Positions 51,318 through 55,245 of a stretch of DNA of 64,000 nt are shown one piece after another. A program made the position numbers and the translations under genes. Under the pieces are notes generated by a model that saw only the letters and a program-made list of their open reading frames with translations, was not told where the DNA came from and did no database searches. The stretch covers positions 62,001 through 126,000 of the forward strand of contig JBAMJV010004012.1 of NCBI GenBank assembly GCA_037951105.1, written 5' to 3'. This stretch comes from Echinarachnius parma (Eukaryota > Echinodermata > Echinoidea > Clypeasteroida > Echinarachniidae). How positions within the stretch are numbered: position 1 is the stretch's first letter; each line of letters opens with the position of its first letter.

Positions 51318-52425
51318 TGACTGACTGACTGACTGACTGACTGACTGACTGACTGACTCTCTGTCTGTATGTCTGTTTGTCTGTCTTTCTGACTGCTGAT
51401 TGACTTATTGCCTGACAGACTGACAGAACGATTCAATGTCTCACTGACTGACTGACTGAATGAATGGTACAATATATCTCACTCACTGACTGCCTGATTG
51501 ATTGAGTGAATGGATTAACAAATGAGCAGGCATCCAGGTATGAAATGATATGCAATACATCAATATTCTCTACATCATACCTGTAGATTAAAGTTGTTTG
51601 TAGGCTCATCTTGTAACATGTCCAGGAAAGGGTCTGAAGCTGCACCATCAACCCCACTAGCAGCCATCGCCTGCAATTGAAAGATACAAACAGATTCCAC
51701 ATAAATGAGTTAAAATTTGATTCATCCTAAGGTTACAAAGATAAATACCGCACATTGCAAAAATGCAATATCATTTTACAACTCGGGGAAACAAATGCAA
51801 CTCAGAATGTCCTATCACTTTACAATTCAATGATTTATCATTTGTGCTTCTGTATGATTTCAAATAAAGGTTAAGATTTGTATCATTCGTACACAATGTC
51901 TTTTTTGCTTCATTCAATTCACTTTGATATGGGGTCCGACTCATGAGACTCTGACAATATTCAGGTTTTTTTATTTTTTAGTTCTGACAAGCAATCAAAC
52001 AGGTTGCAAAGATAGCTATCAGGTACAAAACTGAACTGTGATCAAGAGATTGCCTAGATAGTTTCTATACTTTTATCTCTTTTGGTGGGTGGGGTGAGAT
52101 GGACATATTTACAAGAAGATGAACTTGGCGAATTATGTTGCCCGAGGTAAAACGCTGCTTGGATCTGCCAGATACAATTGCATACATCCTTTTTGTATAC
52201 TGGTTTTGTTTGGGGGAAGGTGGTGGGGGATAGGGATATTAACAAGAAGATTAACATGGGGAATGTTGTTACCTGAGCTAAAACGCTGCTTGGATCTGCC
52301 GGAGGAAAGAGACTGTCGTGCTCCTCCCCGTCCTCCATCGAAGGGTTGAGGATGTCATCCAGGGACAGACCACTCTCACAGAGGGCAGCAGACAGAAGGT
52401 CTGGAGGGTTCCCAGAGTCCCCCAT
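12371..52425 (-). CDS. SBNO1: Strawberry notch homologue, helicase-like transcriptional regulator; complete, 29 coding exons
   Basis: Nuclear SF2-type helicase-like protein. The family (Drosophila sno, vertebrate SBNO1/2) modulates gene expression, including Notch and EGFR targets. The 29 exons listed in the following five entries have GT-AG borders and matching phases, and sum to 4512 nt, that is 1503 codons plus TAG. Human SBNO1 has about 1390. Visible motifs: Walker [12 protein letters not shown] at residues 399-409, DECH box at 515-518, and motif VI-like [11 protein letters not shown] ending at 1117. The start ATG at 52425-52423 follows an in-frame TAG 24 nt upstream. A GTG nine nt earlier is not used. 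Extra length lies mainly in the Ser/Thr-rich N-terminus and an acidic/lysine-rich linker. Introns hold partial exon copies and many MITEs. Assignment is firm; function is inferred from the family. Confidence 0.95.
14811..15946. repeat. Cluster of eight copies of the 12-mer TTACGGACGTAC
   Basis: Copies start at 14811, 14979, 15167, 15181, 15203, 15757, 15770 (one T-to-C change) and 15935, all in the same orientation. Each contains two CpG sites in otherwise very AT-rich sequence. The sequences between them do not resemble one another, so this is not an ordinary tandem repeat. A short inverted match (GGGCAATTCCATAA) flanks the cluster at about 14797 and 16299. Confidence 0.85.
16490..17735. mobile_element. 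CpG-rich composite inverted-repeat element, possibly a transposon relic
   Basis: Three inverted pairs are visible. 16822-16980 pairs with 16999-17149 (about 150 nt, clear). 17229-17273 pairs with 17339-17390, around a central hairpin ACTGTCGGC...GCCGACAG (clear). The outer segments near 16556 and 17698 share GACGTCA and GGTAGA...GGGCC inverted (weak). The block has a GC and CpG content unlike its surroundings. A short frame at 16685 ([10 protein letters not shown], then acidic) and a minus-strand frame at 17303-17506 are open but short. The latter has [11 protein letters not shown], faintly like the start of a THAP zinc finger. I do not claim a gene. Confidence 0.55.
17966..18450. repeat. Tandem repeat, about 190-bp unit, 2.5 copies
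   Basis: Units start CAGAAATTGACGTA at 17966 and 18157 and CAGAAATTGATGTA at 18344, each followed by CTTGAAACTA, AATAAATAAC and TGACATTGCACTTYGATACA. The third copy is truncated. Confidence 0.88.
19424..19863. mobile_element. TTAA-bounded foldback MITE (AAGGGATCTAGTAAC family), inverted-arm form
   Basis: It starts TTAAAGGGATCTAGTAACTT and ends in an inverted, diverged copy of the same arm (AACAAAGTTCCTAAATCCCTTTAA). Both arms carry the family TATGTCCACxG(A/G)GTG segment, so the arms are about 180 nt. The other copies (27760, 28116, 38270, 55612) keep only a short right inverted end. Confidence 0.75.
20164..20307. mobile_element. Nearly perfect palindromic foldback element, 144 bp
   Basis: The left arm from CAATAGACCGCTTCGG through GTCAGACTCCCCGTCGGCAA is repeated inverted to CCGAAGCGGTCTATTG with only a few mismatches over about 64 nt. 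The spacer is about 15 nt. Each arm includes ATGCAAAT and TGAYGTCA-like sequences. No coding capacity. Confidence 0.85.
21038..21096. repeat. Short tandem GGGGGAGGCCCCAGGTACC repeat
   Basis: About two and a half copies of a 24-bp GC-rich unit (GGAGGCCCCAGGTACCAAAG). Confidence 0.85.
21468..21493. repeat. Poly-G tract (about 26 nt)
   Basis: A long G run. A second run of about 17 nt lies at 21299-21315. Confidence 0.9.
22332..23380. repeat. GCCTCC-ended dispersed repeat with five internal ~152-bp units
   Basis: The left end has AACTAGATGGATC, then the perfect palindrome TTCGACTGCGCGCAGTCGAA (22346-22365), then ATGATGCCTCCGCC. The right end is ATAATGCCTCCGGC ... GCGGAGGCATAA, preceded by a GGAC/GTAC-rich stretch (23285-23335). 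Between them, units spaced about 152 bp (22558, 22709, 22863, 23015, 23167) each carry TGACCTTTGACCTCATGACC, then CAAAATCTAA and CAAGTTTGGTGAGAATCCGT. No protein is encoded. Other copies are at 29722 and 36408, with a remnant near 46907. Confidence 0.85.
23697..23935 (-). pseudogene. Two partial copies of SBNO1 exon 28
   Basis: 23697-23752 repeats the acceptor (GTTTACAG) and the first 40 nt of exon 28 (GAAAGGCACATGTAAAACCA). 23865-23935 repeats a more internal part (CACCATGCTTGGTATT through the CGCACCTTCTACGT segment). Neither has a donor. Confidence 0.8.
25531..25553. repeat. GA microsatellite
   Basis: About eleven AG dinucleotides. Confidence 0.9.
25864..25881. repeat. Poly-C tract
   Basis: An uninterrupted C run of about 18 nt. 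The proline-rich frames over it are artefacts. Confidence 0.85.
26266..27040. repeat. Degenerate tandem repeat (GTGTCA...GAGGACAAAAGTGATGAC)
   Basis: Units recognisable at about 26268, 26527, 26671, 26793 and 27005 share GTGTCAnAnGAGGACAAAAG, TGATGACTTTTG, GTCAGAGGCTTTA and a following GATACATGCCC. Spacing varies from about 120 to 260 bp. Confidence 0.7.
27609..27689. mobile_element. 81-bp TTAA-bounded mini-MITE (TTAACCCATT type)
   Basis: It begins TTAACCCATTTGACTACGGG and ends CGTAGTGAACGGGTTAA. A near-identical copy lies at 28867-28946 and a left-half fragment starts at 10225. Its right TTAA is the left TTAA of the next element. Confidence 0.75.
27686..27763. mobile_element. 78-bp TTAA-bounded mini-MITE (CCATTCAGGACTGG type)
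   Basis: It runs from TTAACCCATTCAGGACTGGT to CCAGCACGGGTTAA. Related pieces, some inverted, occur at 9915, 20322, 35125, 42235 and 50280. Confidence 0.65.
27760..28119. mobile_element. TTAA-bounded MITE, AAGGGATCTAGTAAC family, copy 2
   Basis: Left end TTAAAGTGATCTAGTAACTT, internal TGTCCACTGGGTGTTGTGTG, right end ACAATGTTACTAGTCCCTTTAA. TTAA borders on both sides. Followed immediately by copy 3. Confidence 0.82.
28116..28501. mobile_element. TTAA-bounded MITE, AAGGGATCTAGTAAC family, copy 3
   Basis: Same orientation as copy 2, sharing the TTAA at 28116-28119. The right end is ACTAAGTCCCTTTAA at 28498-28501. Confidence 0.82.
28867..28946. mobile_element. Second copy of the TTAACCCATT mini-MITE
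   Basis: TTAACCCATTGCTTACAGGA to CGTAGTGAACGGGTTAA, with TTAA at both borders and about 90% like 27609-27689 by eye. Confidence 0.75.
28997..29039. repeat. G-run / C-run perfect hairpin
   Basis: A run of about 14 G, then CTAATTTAG, then about 20 C. The stem GGGG...CTAA / TTAG...CCCC is perfect with a 1-nt loop. Confidence 0.88.
29722..30297. repeat. Second copy of the GCCTCC-ended repeat (right end missing)
   Basis: Starts AACTAGATGGATCTTCGAC with the same 20-nt palindrome (29734-29753) and ATGATGCCTCCGCT. Carries two internal units with the TTGACCTTTGACC motif (about 29998 and 30145). The terminal GGAC-rich part is absent. Confidence 0.8.
30733..30838 (-). pseudogene. Partial copy of SBNO1 exon 27
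   Basis: Repeats the acceptor TTGTAG and the first ~95 nt of exon 27 (ATGAGGTTTGGTAGG, then GGAAGCACCAAGAAGGG). A one-base insertion puts a stop after about nine codons, and no donor follows. Confidence 0.85.
30880..31340. other. CpG-rich segment with CGTAC motifs and a TG microsatellite in SBNO1 intron 26
   Basis: GTACC/CGTACC motifs are packed at 31005-31055 and followed by a GC-richer stretch and a TG repeat (about 31297-31336). No convincing frame. An intronic promoter is possible but unsupported by any core element. Confidence 0.35.
31570..31774. mobile_element. Foldback element with ~90-nt inverted arms
   Basis: The left arm (ATATAACAGTTGTTAAC ... GGAATGTTC ... GGGATTTTAAATGCTATT) pairs with the inverted right arm (AATAGCATTTAAAACCCT ... 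GAACATTCC ... GTTATCAACTGTATAATGATAT). Confidence 0.7.
32597..32625. repeat. Poly-C tract
   Basis: About 29 nt of C in SBNO1 intron 25. Confidence 0.88.
33360..34330 (-). pseudogene. Four partial copies of SBNO1 exon 24 around the functional exon
   Basis: Downstream on the minus strand, 33617-33710 has the exon's 3' half plus an intact donor (GG|GTAAGT), and 33360-33430 has a decayed 3' half. Upstream, 34075-34135 and 34245-34325 match the 5' half (AGAGCATTCT, ACCTCCAT, TTCAGGAACTT-like). The functional exon (33823-33969) sits between them. Confidence 0.78.
33823..39268 (-). CDS. SBNO1: SBNO1 coding exons 17-24: second helicase lobe (residues 968-1276)
   Basis: Exons: 39108-39268, 38696-38824, 37257-37392, 36733-36845, 35802-35873, 35237-35330, 34526-34600 and 33823-33969. 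Landmarks: [77 protein letters not shown] joined to [36 protein letters not shown], and [18 protein letters not shown]. Exon 19 is nearly duplicated 210 bp upstream. Only the 37257-37392 copy keeps both splice sites, so it is the one I used. Confidence 0.94.
36408..36676. repeat. Third copy of the GCCTCC-ended repeat (internally deleted)
   Basis: Left end AACTAGATGGATCTGCGACT, one internal unit (CACCTTTGACCAAGTGACC), the GGACGTACATACGGACGG stretch and the right end CATAACGCCTCTGGCC ... GGAGGCATAA. Confidence 0.8.
36955..37012 (-). pseudogene. Partial copy of SBNO1 exon 20
   Basis: Contains CCATAATATGTCTTCCTCAT and CTCAGAGATAGCGGCAGAG, the middle of exon 20, attached to a CTTGCAG acceptor. 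The first ~35 exon bases are deleted and no donor is present. Confidence 0.78.
37474..37600 (-). pseudogene. Near-identical copy of SBNO1 exon 19 lacking the donor
   Basis: Over about 125 nt only two differences from the functional exon 19 (37257-37392). It has an intact acceptor (TTTTGCAG) and the same open frame through WSADRA. It then runs into intron sequence instead of the QQFG end, so it cannot be spliced into the helicase frame. Confidence 0.9.
37690..38035 (-). pseudogene. Third copy of SBNO1 exon 19, split by a MITE
   Basis: Exon-like sequence at 37690-37745 (CCATGGCAGCTCTAGGGTGA) and 37982-38030 (GACTCTCCTGTCTGCTTGGA, ATGATGGCTATG) flanks the element at 37746-37981. Part of the exon (the SEAASSG region) is also deleted. 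Confidence 0.85.
37746..37981. mobile_element. GGCCCATATTCAT-ended MITE inside an exon copy
   Basis: The left end GGCCCCATATTCATGAAACC ... TTAGCTTAG...CTTGCTAAG and the right end CTTGCTGTC-type / AGCAGGCTTTTATGAATATGGGCC are inverted repeats of about 35-40 nt. Confidence 0.75.
38270..38655. mobile_element. TTAA-bounded MITE, AAGGGATCTAGTAAC family, copy 4
   Basis: TTAAACGGATCTAGTAACTT to ACCAAGTCCCTTTAA, lying in SBNO1 intron 18 only about 40 nt from the exon 18 donor. Confidence 0.82.
39343..39461 (-). pseudogene. Partial copy of SBNO1 exon 17
   Basis: Acceptor TTGCAG followed by an open frame reading [18 protein letters not shown] ... PPNTLE, parallel to exon 17. It then leaves the homology before the donor and continues into intron sequence. 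Confidence 0.87.
39539..39617. repeat. (ATCA)n microsatellite
   Basis: About 19 tetranucleotide units, in SBNO1 intron 16. Confidence 0.95.
39700..39765 (-). pseudogene. Partial copy of SBNO1 exon 16 (3' part with donor)
   Basis: Repeats the exon's last ~60 nt (AGTGCATCCACTACCTTATC, TGTACCTTCTG) and the donor GTAAGAAATG. The exon 5' part is absent. Confidence 0.78.
39857..41412 (-). CDS. SBNO1: SBNO1 coding exons 14-16: charged inter-lobe linker (residues 737-967)
   Basis: Exons: 41222-41412, 40500-40754 and 39857-40102. After the conserved [16 protein letters not shown] segment the sequence becomes a linker with alternating acidic ([22 protein letters not shown]) and basic ([22 protein letters not shown]) runs, then [10 protein letters not shown]. 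Vertebrate SBNO1 has a similar linker with the same DDDFNPF and DPWL landmarks, so this is ancestral. The basic runs are plausible nuclear localisation signals. Confidence 0.92.
41490..41575 (-). repeat. Possible tRNA-derived SINE fragment
   Basis: Read on the minus strand it has TAGCTCAGTGGTTACAGCAC, like a tRNA A box, and GGTCTTGAAGCCC about 30 nt on, like a decayed B box. No tRNA cloverleaf can be drawn convincingly. Confidence 0.35.
41797..41962. mobile_element. GGGCCC-ended MITE in SBNO1 intron 13 (first of two)
   Basis: GGGCCACGTTGCAGAAAGAG at left and CTCTTTCTGCAACGGGGCCC at right, with nested inverted ATCGATTGTAAGTT / AACTTACAATCGAT. Arms of about 55 nt. Confidence 0.85.
42022..42192. 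mobile_element. GGGCCC-ended MITE in SBNO1 intron 13 (second of two)
   Basis: GGGCCCCGTTGCAGAAAGAG at left and CTCTTTCTGCAATGGGGTCC at right. Same family and orientation as 41797-41962, 60 nt away. Confidence 0.83.
42317..48463 (-). CDS. SBNO1: SBNO1 coding exons 5-13: first helicase lobe (residues 329-736)
   Basis: Exons: 48254-48463, 47559-47643, 46702-46792, 45780-45941, 45031-45166, 44418-44523, 43671-43824, 42819-43001 and 42317-42414. They hold the substrate-facing [14 protein letters not shown] segment, the P-loop [11 protein letters not shown] with Lys406, [35 protein letters not shown] with KAKNL, the YCSATGASEP motif III-like segment, [20 protein letters not shown], the [18 protein letters not shown] block, and [14 protein letters not shown]. 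All are near-identical to the family and no key residue is missing. Exons 5, 6, 8, 10 and 12 have decayed copies in the neighbouring introns. Confidence 0.95.
43128..43303 (-). pseudogene. Two partial copies of SBNO1 exon 12
   Basis: 43128-43195 has an intact acceptor (CTGACAG) and an open frame [19 protein letters not shown] parallel to exon 12. 43262-43303 is a more decayed piece of the same part. Both stop before the SMWGQFW block. Confidence 0.83.
44694..44773 (-). pseudogene. Partial copy of SBNO1 exon 10
   Basis: Acceptor TATATAG, then an open frame [19 protein letters not shown] parallel to exon 10. The match ends after about 70 nt without a donor. Confidence 0.87.
46045..46585 (-). 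pseudogene. Three tandem partial copies of SBNO1 exon 8
   Basis: Copies at 46045-46148, 46258-46361 and 46483-46578, spaced about 215-225 bp, each with FKYAKIN(S/L)T(E/K)NGH-like coding through about SLIGES. The first two keep a good acceptor (CCAG, AACAG); the third has lost it. After the exon part each unit shares intron sequence (GGCATCATAATTCCA, GGGTTATTTAATCTTG), so the duplicated block is intron end plus exon start. The functional exon is 45780-45941. Confidence 0.9.
47756..48015 (-). pseudogene. Two partial copies of the SBNO1 Walker A exon (exon 6)
   Basis: 47756-47822 keeps the acceptor CTATAG and an open frame [20 protein letters not shown]. The P-loop Lys is replaced and a codon is added by a G run. 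47945-48015 is a decayed third copy. Neither has the exon 3' end. Confidence 0.85.
48610..48990 (-). pseudogene. Two partial copies of SBNO1 exon 5
   Basis: 48610-48722 keeps the acceptor (TTTTGACAG) and [20 protein letters not shown]. 48868-48985 is more diverged. Both end near the position of the codons for ESTL in exon 5, about 250 bp apart from each other and from the functional exon. Confidence 0.87.
49778..52425 (-). CDS. SBNO1: SBNO1 coding exons 1-4: N-terminal regulatory region (residues 1-328)
   Basis: Coding exons: 52273-52425 (the exon itself extends to 52487, behind acceptor TTTCTCAG), 51581-51670, 50361-50975 and 49778-49904. The N-terminus reads [19 protein letters not shown], like the conserved DLLxAALSESG start of vertebrate SBNO1. 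Exon 3 is a 205-codon Ser/Thr/Pro-rich low-complexity block containing basic patches, typical of an intrinsically disordered tail. Exon 4 has the acidic [10 protein letters not shown] stretch followed by [10 protein letters not shown], which corresponds to the EEDEEE...ETYAEYMPIK segment before the helicase core. Confidence 0.93.
51238..51480. repeat. GACA / GACT tetranucleotide array
   Basis: ACAT, GACA and GACT units in blocks, with more scattered CTGT and TGAC units to about 51480. The Ser/Val-rich frames over it are not genes. Confidence 0.93.
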
Positions 52426-52786
52426 GTCGACCACTCTGCTGCAGTGCTAGGTAGCTCACTCCTGGTACTATGTTCAATTTGCTATTTCTGAGAAATTAAG
52501 AAAAGATGCAGGGAAAAACTTCTTTAAATGTATCTCGCAAGACGCAATGTCAAGATTATTCAAGATTATTTGTAAAAGACTGCCTCTACAGAGAGAAGCA
52601 TATCTCTCTTGGGCTTTCCAAGGCAACATCTCCCAAGTCTGCTGTTAACAAAAACCATTTGACCACACTTTTATCTTGTTAAACCATGCTGCATGGGTGT
52701 GAGAACAGAAAAAAGAGTTGAAGAAATAAAAAAAATAATAAAATGAGATTCATCATTCATTAATCTTTAAATTTTCAAAGTGGACT

Positions 52787-53480
52787 TGAGGATGTCATCC
52801 ACACACAGACACCTCTCACAGAGGGCAGCAGACAGAAGGTCTGGAGGGTTCCAAGAGTCCCCCATGTTGACCTCTCTGCTGCAGAGCTGATAATCTCACT
52901 CTTGGTTATCTGTTCTATCAGATTTCTGAGAAATGAAGAAAAGATGCAGGGAAAAACTTCTTAAATTTTTTCTCACCAGAAGCAAATGTCAAGATTTTTC
53001 CAAGATAATTTGTAAAAGACTGCGCTCACAGAGAGAAGCAGATATTTTGTGGGTTTCCAACGTTTCCCTGACAATCCATGTTTGCTGGAAACAGAAAGTG
53101 TTTGACAAAAACTTCTTAAATACCTTATTGAATGCAACGAGGTCTGAAAACAAAGATAACACTAAAGGCAATTAAAGGTAATTAATAAATCTATCAATTT
53201 TCAAAACAAATTTAAGTATGTCATGGAGCGACAGACAACTCTTAAATAGAGCAGCAGATAGAATGTCAGGAGGGTGTTGCATTATAAAGAGTTGTGATTA
53301 ATCACAAGTCCGAAAATATGAGCATTTGAGCTAATCAGAGTTGCGCATTTAGGTGCATTTTCTGACTTTGCGATTGATCGCAACTCTACTTTATGCAACA
53401 GCAACACCCACACCCCCTGAAGGGTTCCCAGAGTCCCCCATGTCTGCCACTCTGCTTCAGTGCAGGGTAGCCTATTGCCG
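52787..53480 (-). pseudogene. Two decayed copies of SBNO1 coding exon 1
   Basis: Copy 2 (52787-52928) keeps the acceptor (TTTCTCAG), the start ATG and [17 protein letters not shown], but reaches a stop after 32 codons. Copy 3 (53213-53275 plus 53400-53475) is interrupted by a MITE. Flanking intron sequence (GAAAAGATGCAGGGAAAAAC) is duplicated too, giving a period of about 440 bp. Confidence 0.88.
53276..53399. mobile_element. GGGCCC-family-like MITE inserted in the third copy of SBNO1 exon 1
   Basis: Starts GTTGCATTATAAAGAGTTGT and ends inverted as CAACTCTACTTTATGCAAC. The internal CTAATCAGAGTTGCGCATTT resembles the other family members. The GGGCCC tips are missing. Confidence 0.72.
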
Positions 53481-54127
53481 TAATGGCAATTTTTAGATGG
53501 CATTGGCATTGCGTAATGTGTTTTTAATATTAAAATACACTGAATGACTGTCGGTTGCAGATGAATGATGGATGAATGAATGAAATGGCAGACACAAGAA
53601 GATATGTTTCATTTTGTATTCAAAACAAAACAAAAATCTTCCTCTTTTCTTTAAAAAAAAAAATGATCAGATAAGGTGGAAAAAATGGATCGTGATCAAA
53701 TACCGATACGATGATCTAAGTATTAGTATTAATATTACAGTATACACCAGGCATAACTTTACATGATTAAGATTTATGTCTTAAAAAGTAATTTAAAAGT
53801 TAAATCTGCCCCGAAAAGTGATTTCTTTGTCTAAATTATTACGTTACTCACAATCACATCACATTACAATTTACACGTCATGTCTCATGAACATGACATG
53901 TTTGCTAATCAGGTCACTCGTTACAACACAAGTTCTGCAACTTACCAAAGATTATCTGTTACTGTTTAGTGTACAATTCATGCACTTACAATTACATTGT
54001 TTTTATTGTAAATAATTAATACATTGAGTTTGATTCAACTTTAACTAAGTTTGAACGAGAACCTCTCATAATGTTGGAACTTACTTTTTTAATCAAGTAA
54101 GAAAAGAAAAGAAAAGTTTATCCTCAC

Positions 54128-54600
54128 CAACACAACAAATTTGGTAGAATCGGGAAGGTAGACTATTTATAGGAGTCTAGAGATGACGACGACGTAATTT
54201 TAATCGTGTTTGTTGTTGATTGATGTTTCCAAAACAGTCCCGTCAAATCTCAATCAACTCTGCATGCAGAAACCGGATATTATTAATGACACTGTCACAA
54301 GATTCCACTGGAAAGTGAATGTCATGTAATGAAACCGGCGCGGTAGCTCAGAGGTACACGCACCACAAAATTACAACTGCGAAGACGGACGATACATTTA
54401 GCTTAGCTTCGAGTGTAGCTTGGCCTTCGGTCTCGGCACATTTTACACCAAGTCACGGTATTTACTGCATGCTAGATTGATCCAGCATACTCGCATGGTC
54501 TATGCATAAAGTATGTGTACGTACCTATACAGATTATCACAACATGCTCTTTTCGCGCATCAACCGTGTACTGTTGTTACATGTACTAGTACGAGTACGG
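54128..54600 (-). promoter_or_regulatory. Candidate SBNO1 promoter region with TATA-like box
   Basis: CpG-richer sequence than its flanks. On the minus strand CTATAAATAG (TATA box at 54164-54171) lies about 40 nt upstream of the candidate donor, leaving only a very short first exon, so the TATA assignment is uncertain. The CGACGACGTAATT motif lies just upstream. Confidence 0.35.
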
Positions 54601-54786
54601 TAGCCAGCTGCAGTGAATCACATCAATGTTTCTGAAACTAGCGACCAACTTTAGTAAACCGATACCTATCGCAATATTTATGTCATTTTTATCCTTTTTA
54701 GTGCCTCAACAAATAACGGGAAATCTGCATACAAATAAACAAAGAAAGAATATACTAAGGTGTACCCCCCATGATCATTCGCCTGC

Positions 54787-54800
54787 CCCCCCCCCCCCCC
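54787..54800. repeat. Poly-C followed by poly-A
   Basis: A C run joined to an A run in the SBNO1-TMED2 intergenic region. Confidence 0.8.
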
Positions 54801-55245
54801 AAAAAAAAAAATCACCGTCCAAAACTTAGCATCCTAGTATATAAATTACTGCAATTATTATGCATTGATATTGCATAAACATTATATATTCAGTTTATTG
54901 ATTCATAAAAAACATACATATAAAATACAAAACAAGGCAGTTGGTATATATACTGAAATTCGTTTTGTTTACAATCAAATTAAATACATGGTAGAAAAGA
55001 AAAAAAACATCAGTTGTATGTACTTAATTGTAGTTAAGATTATTGGCAAATAAAATTGAAAGAATTAGAAAAACATTTACTAAGGAAATTGTTATTATTG
55101 TCCTAAAATCTAAATATAAGTATCAACATACAAATTCATCTAACATATATATAGCATTTAACAAAAATATCATCATCACTATATATGGCAAGAAGGGATA
55201 AAATATGGTTTACAATTTGTCAGGCCTCTAGTATACTCATGTTAA

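Larger units (their letters stand above)
52488..54127 (-). other. Region upstream of SBNO1 coding exon 1; probable 5'UTR intron
   Basis: Because coding exon 1 has an acceptor (52488-52489), an upstream untranslated exon must exist. A donor G|GTGAGG on the minus strand at 54126-54127, just inside the CpG-richer promoter-like region, is a candidate. The interval holds two decayed copies of exon 1 and a MITE. Confidence 0.5.

Noticed and set aside
51182..51480. Ser/Val/Cys-rich minus-strand frame
   Set aside because: Translation of the GACA/GACT tetranucleotide repeat in SBNO1 intron 1.
52426..52434. GTG start for SBNO1 nine bases upstream of the ATG
   Set aside because: An ATG follows directly, animal initiation at GTG is rare, and the family starts at the equivalent of the ATG.
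54337..54365. GGCGCGGTAGCTCAGAGGTA, like the 5' part and A box of a tRNA
   Set aside because: No acceptor-stem partner, anticodon arm or B box follows at the right distance; at most a SINE fragment.
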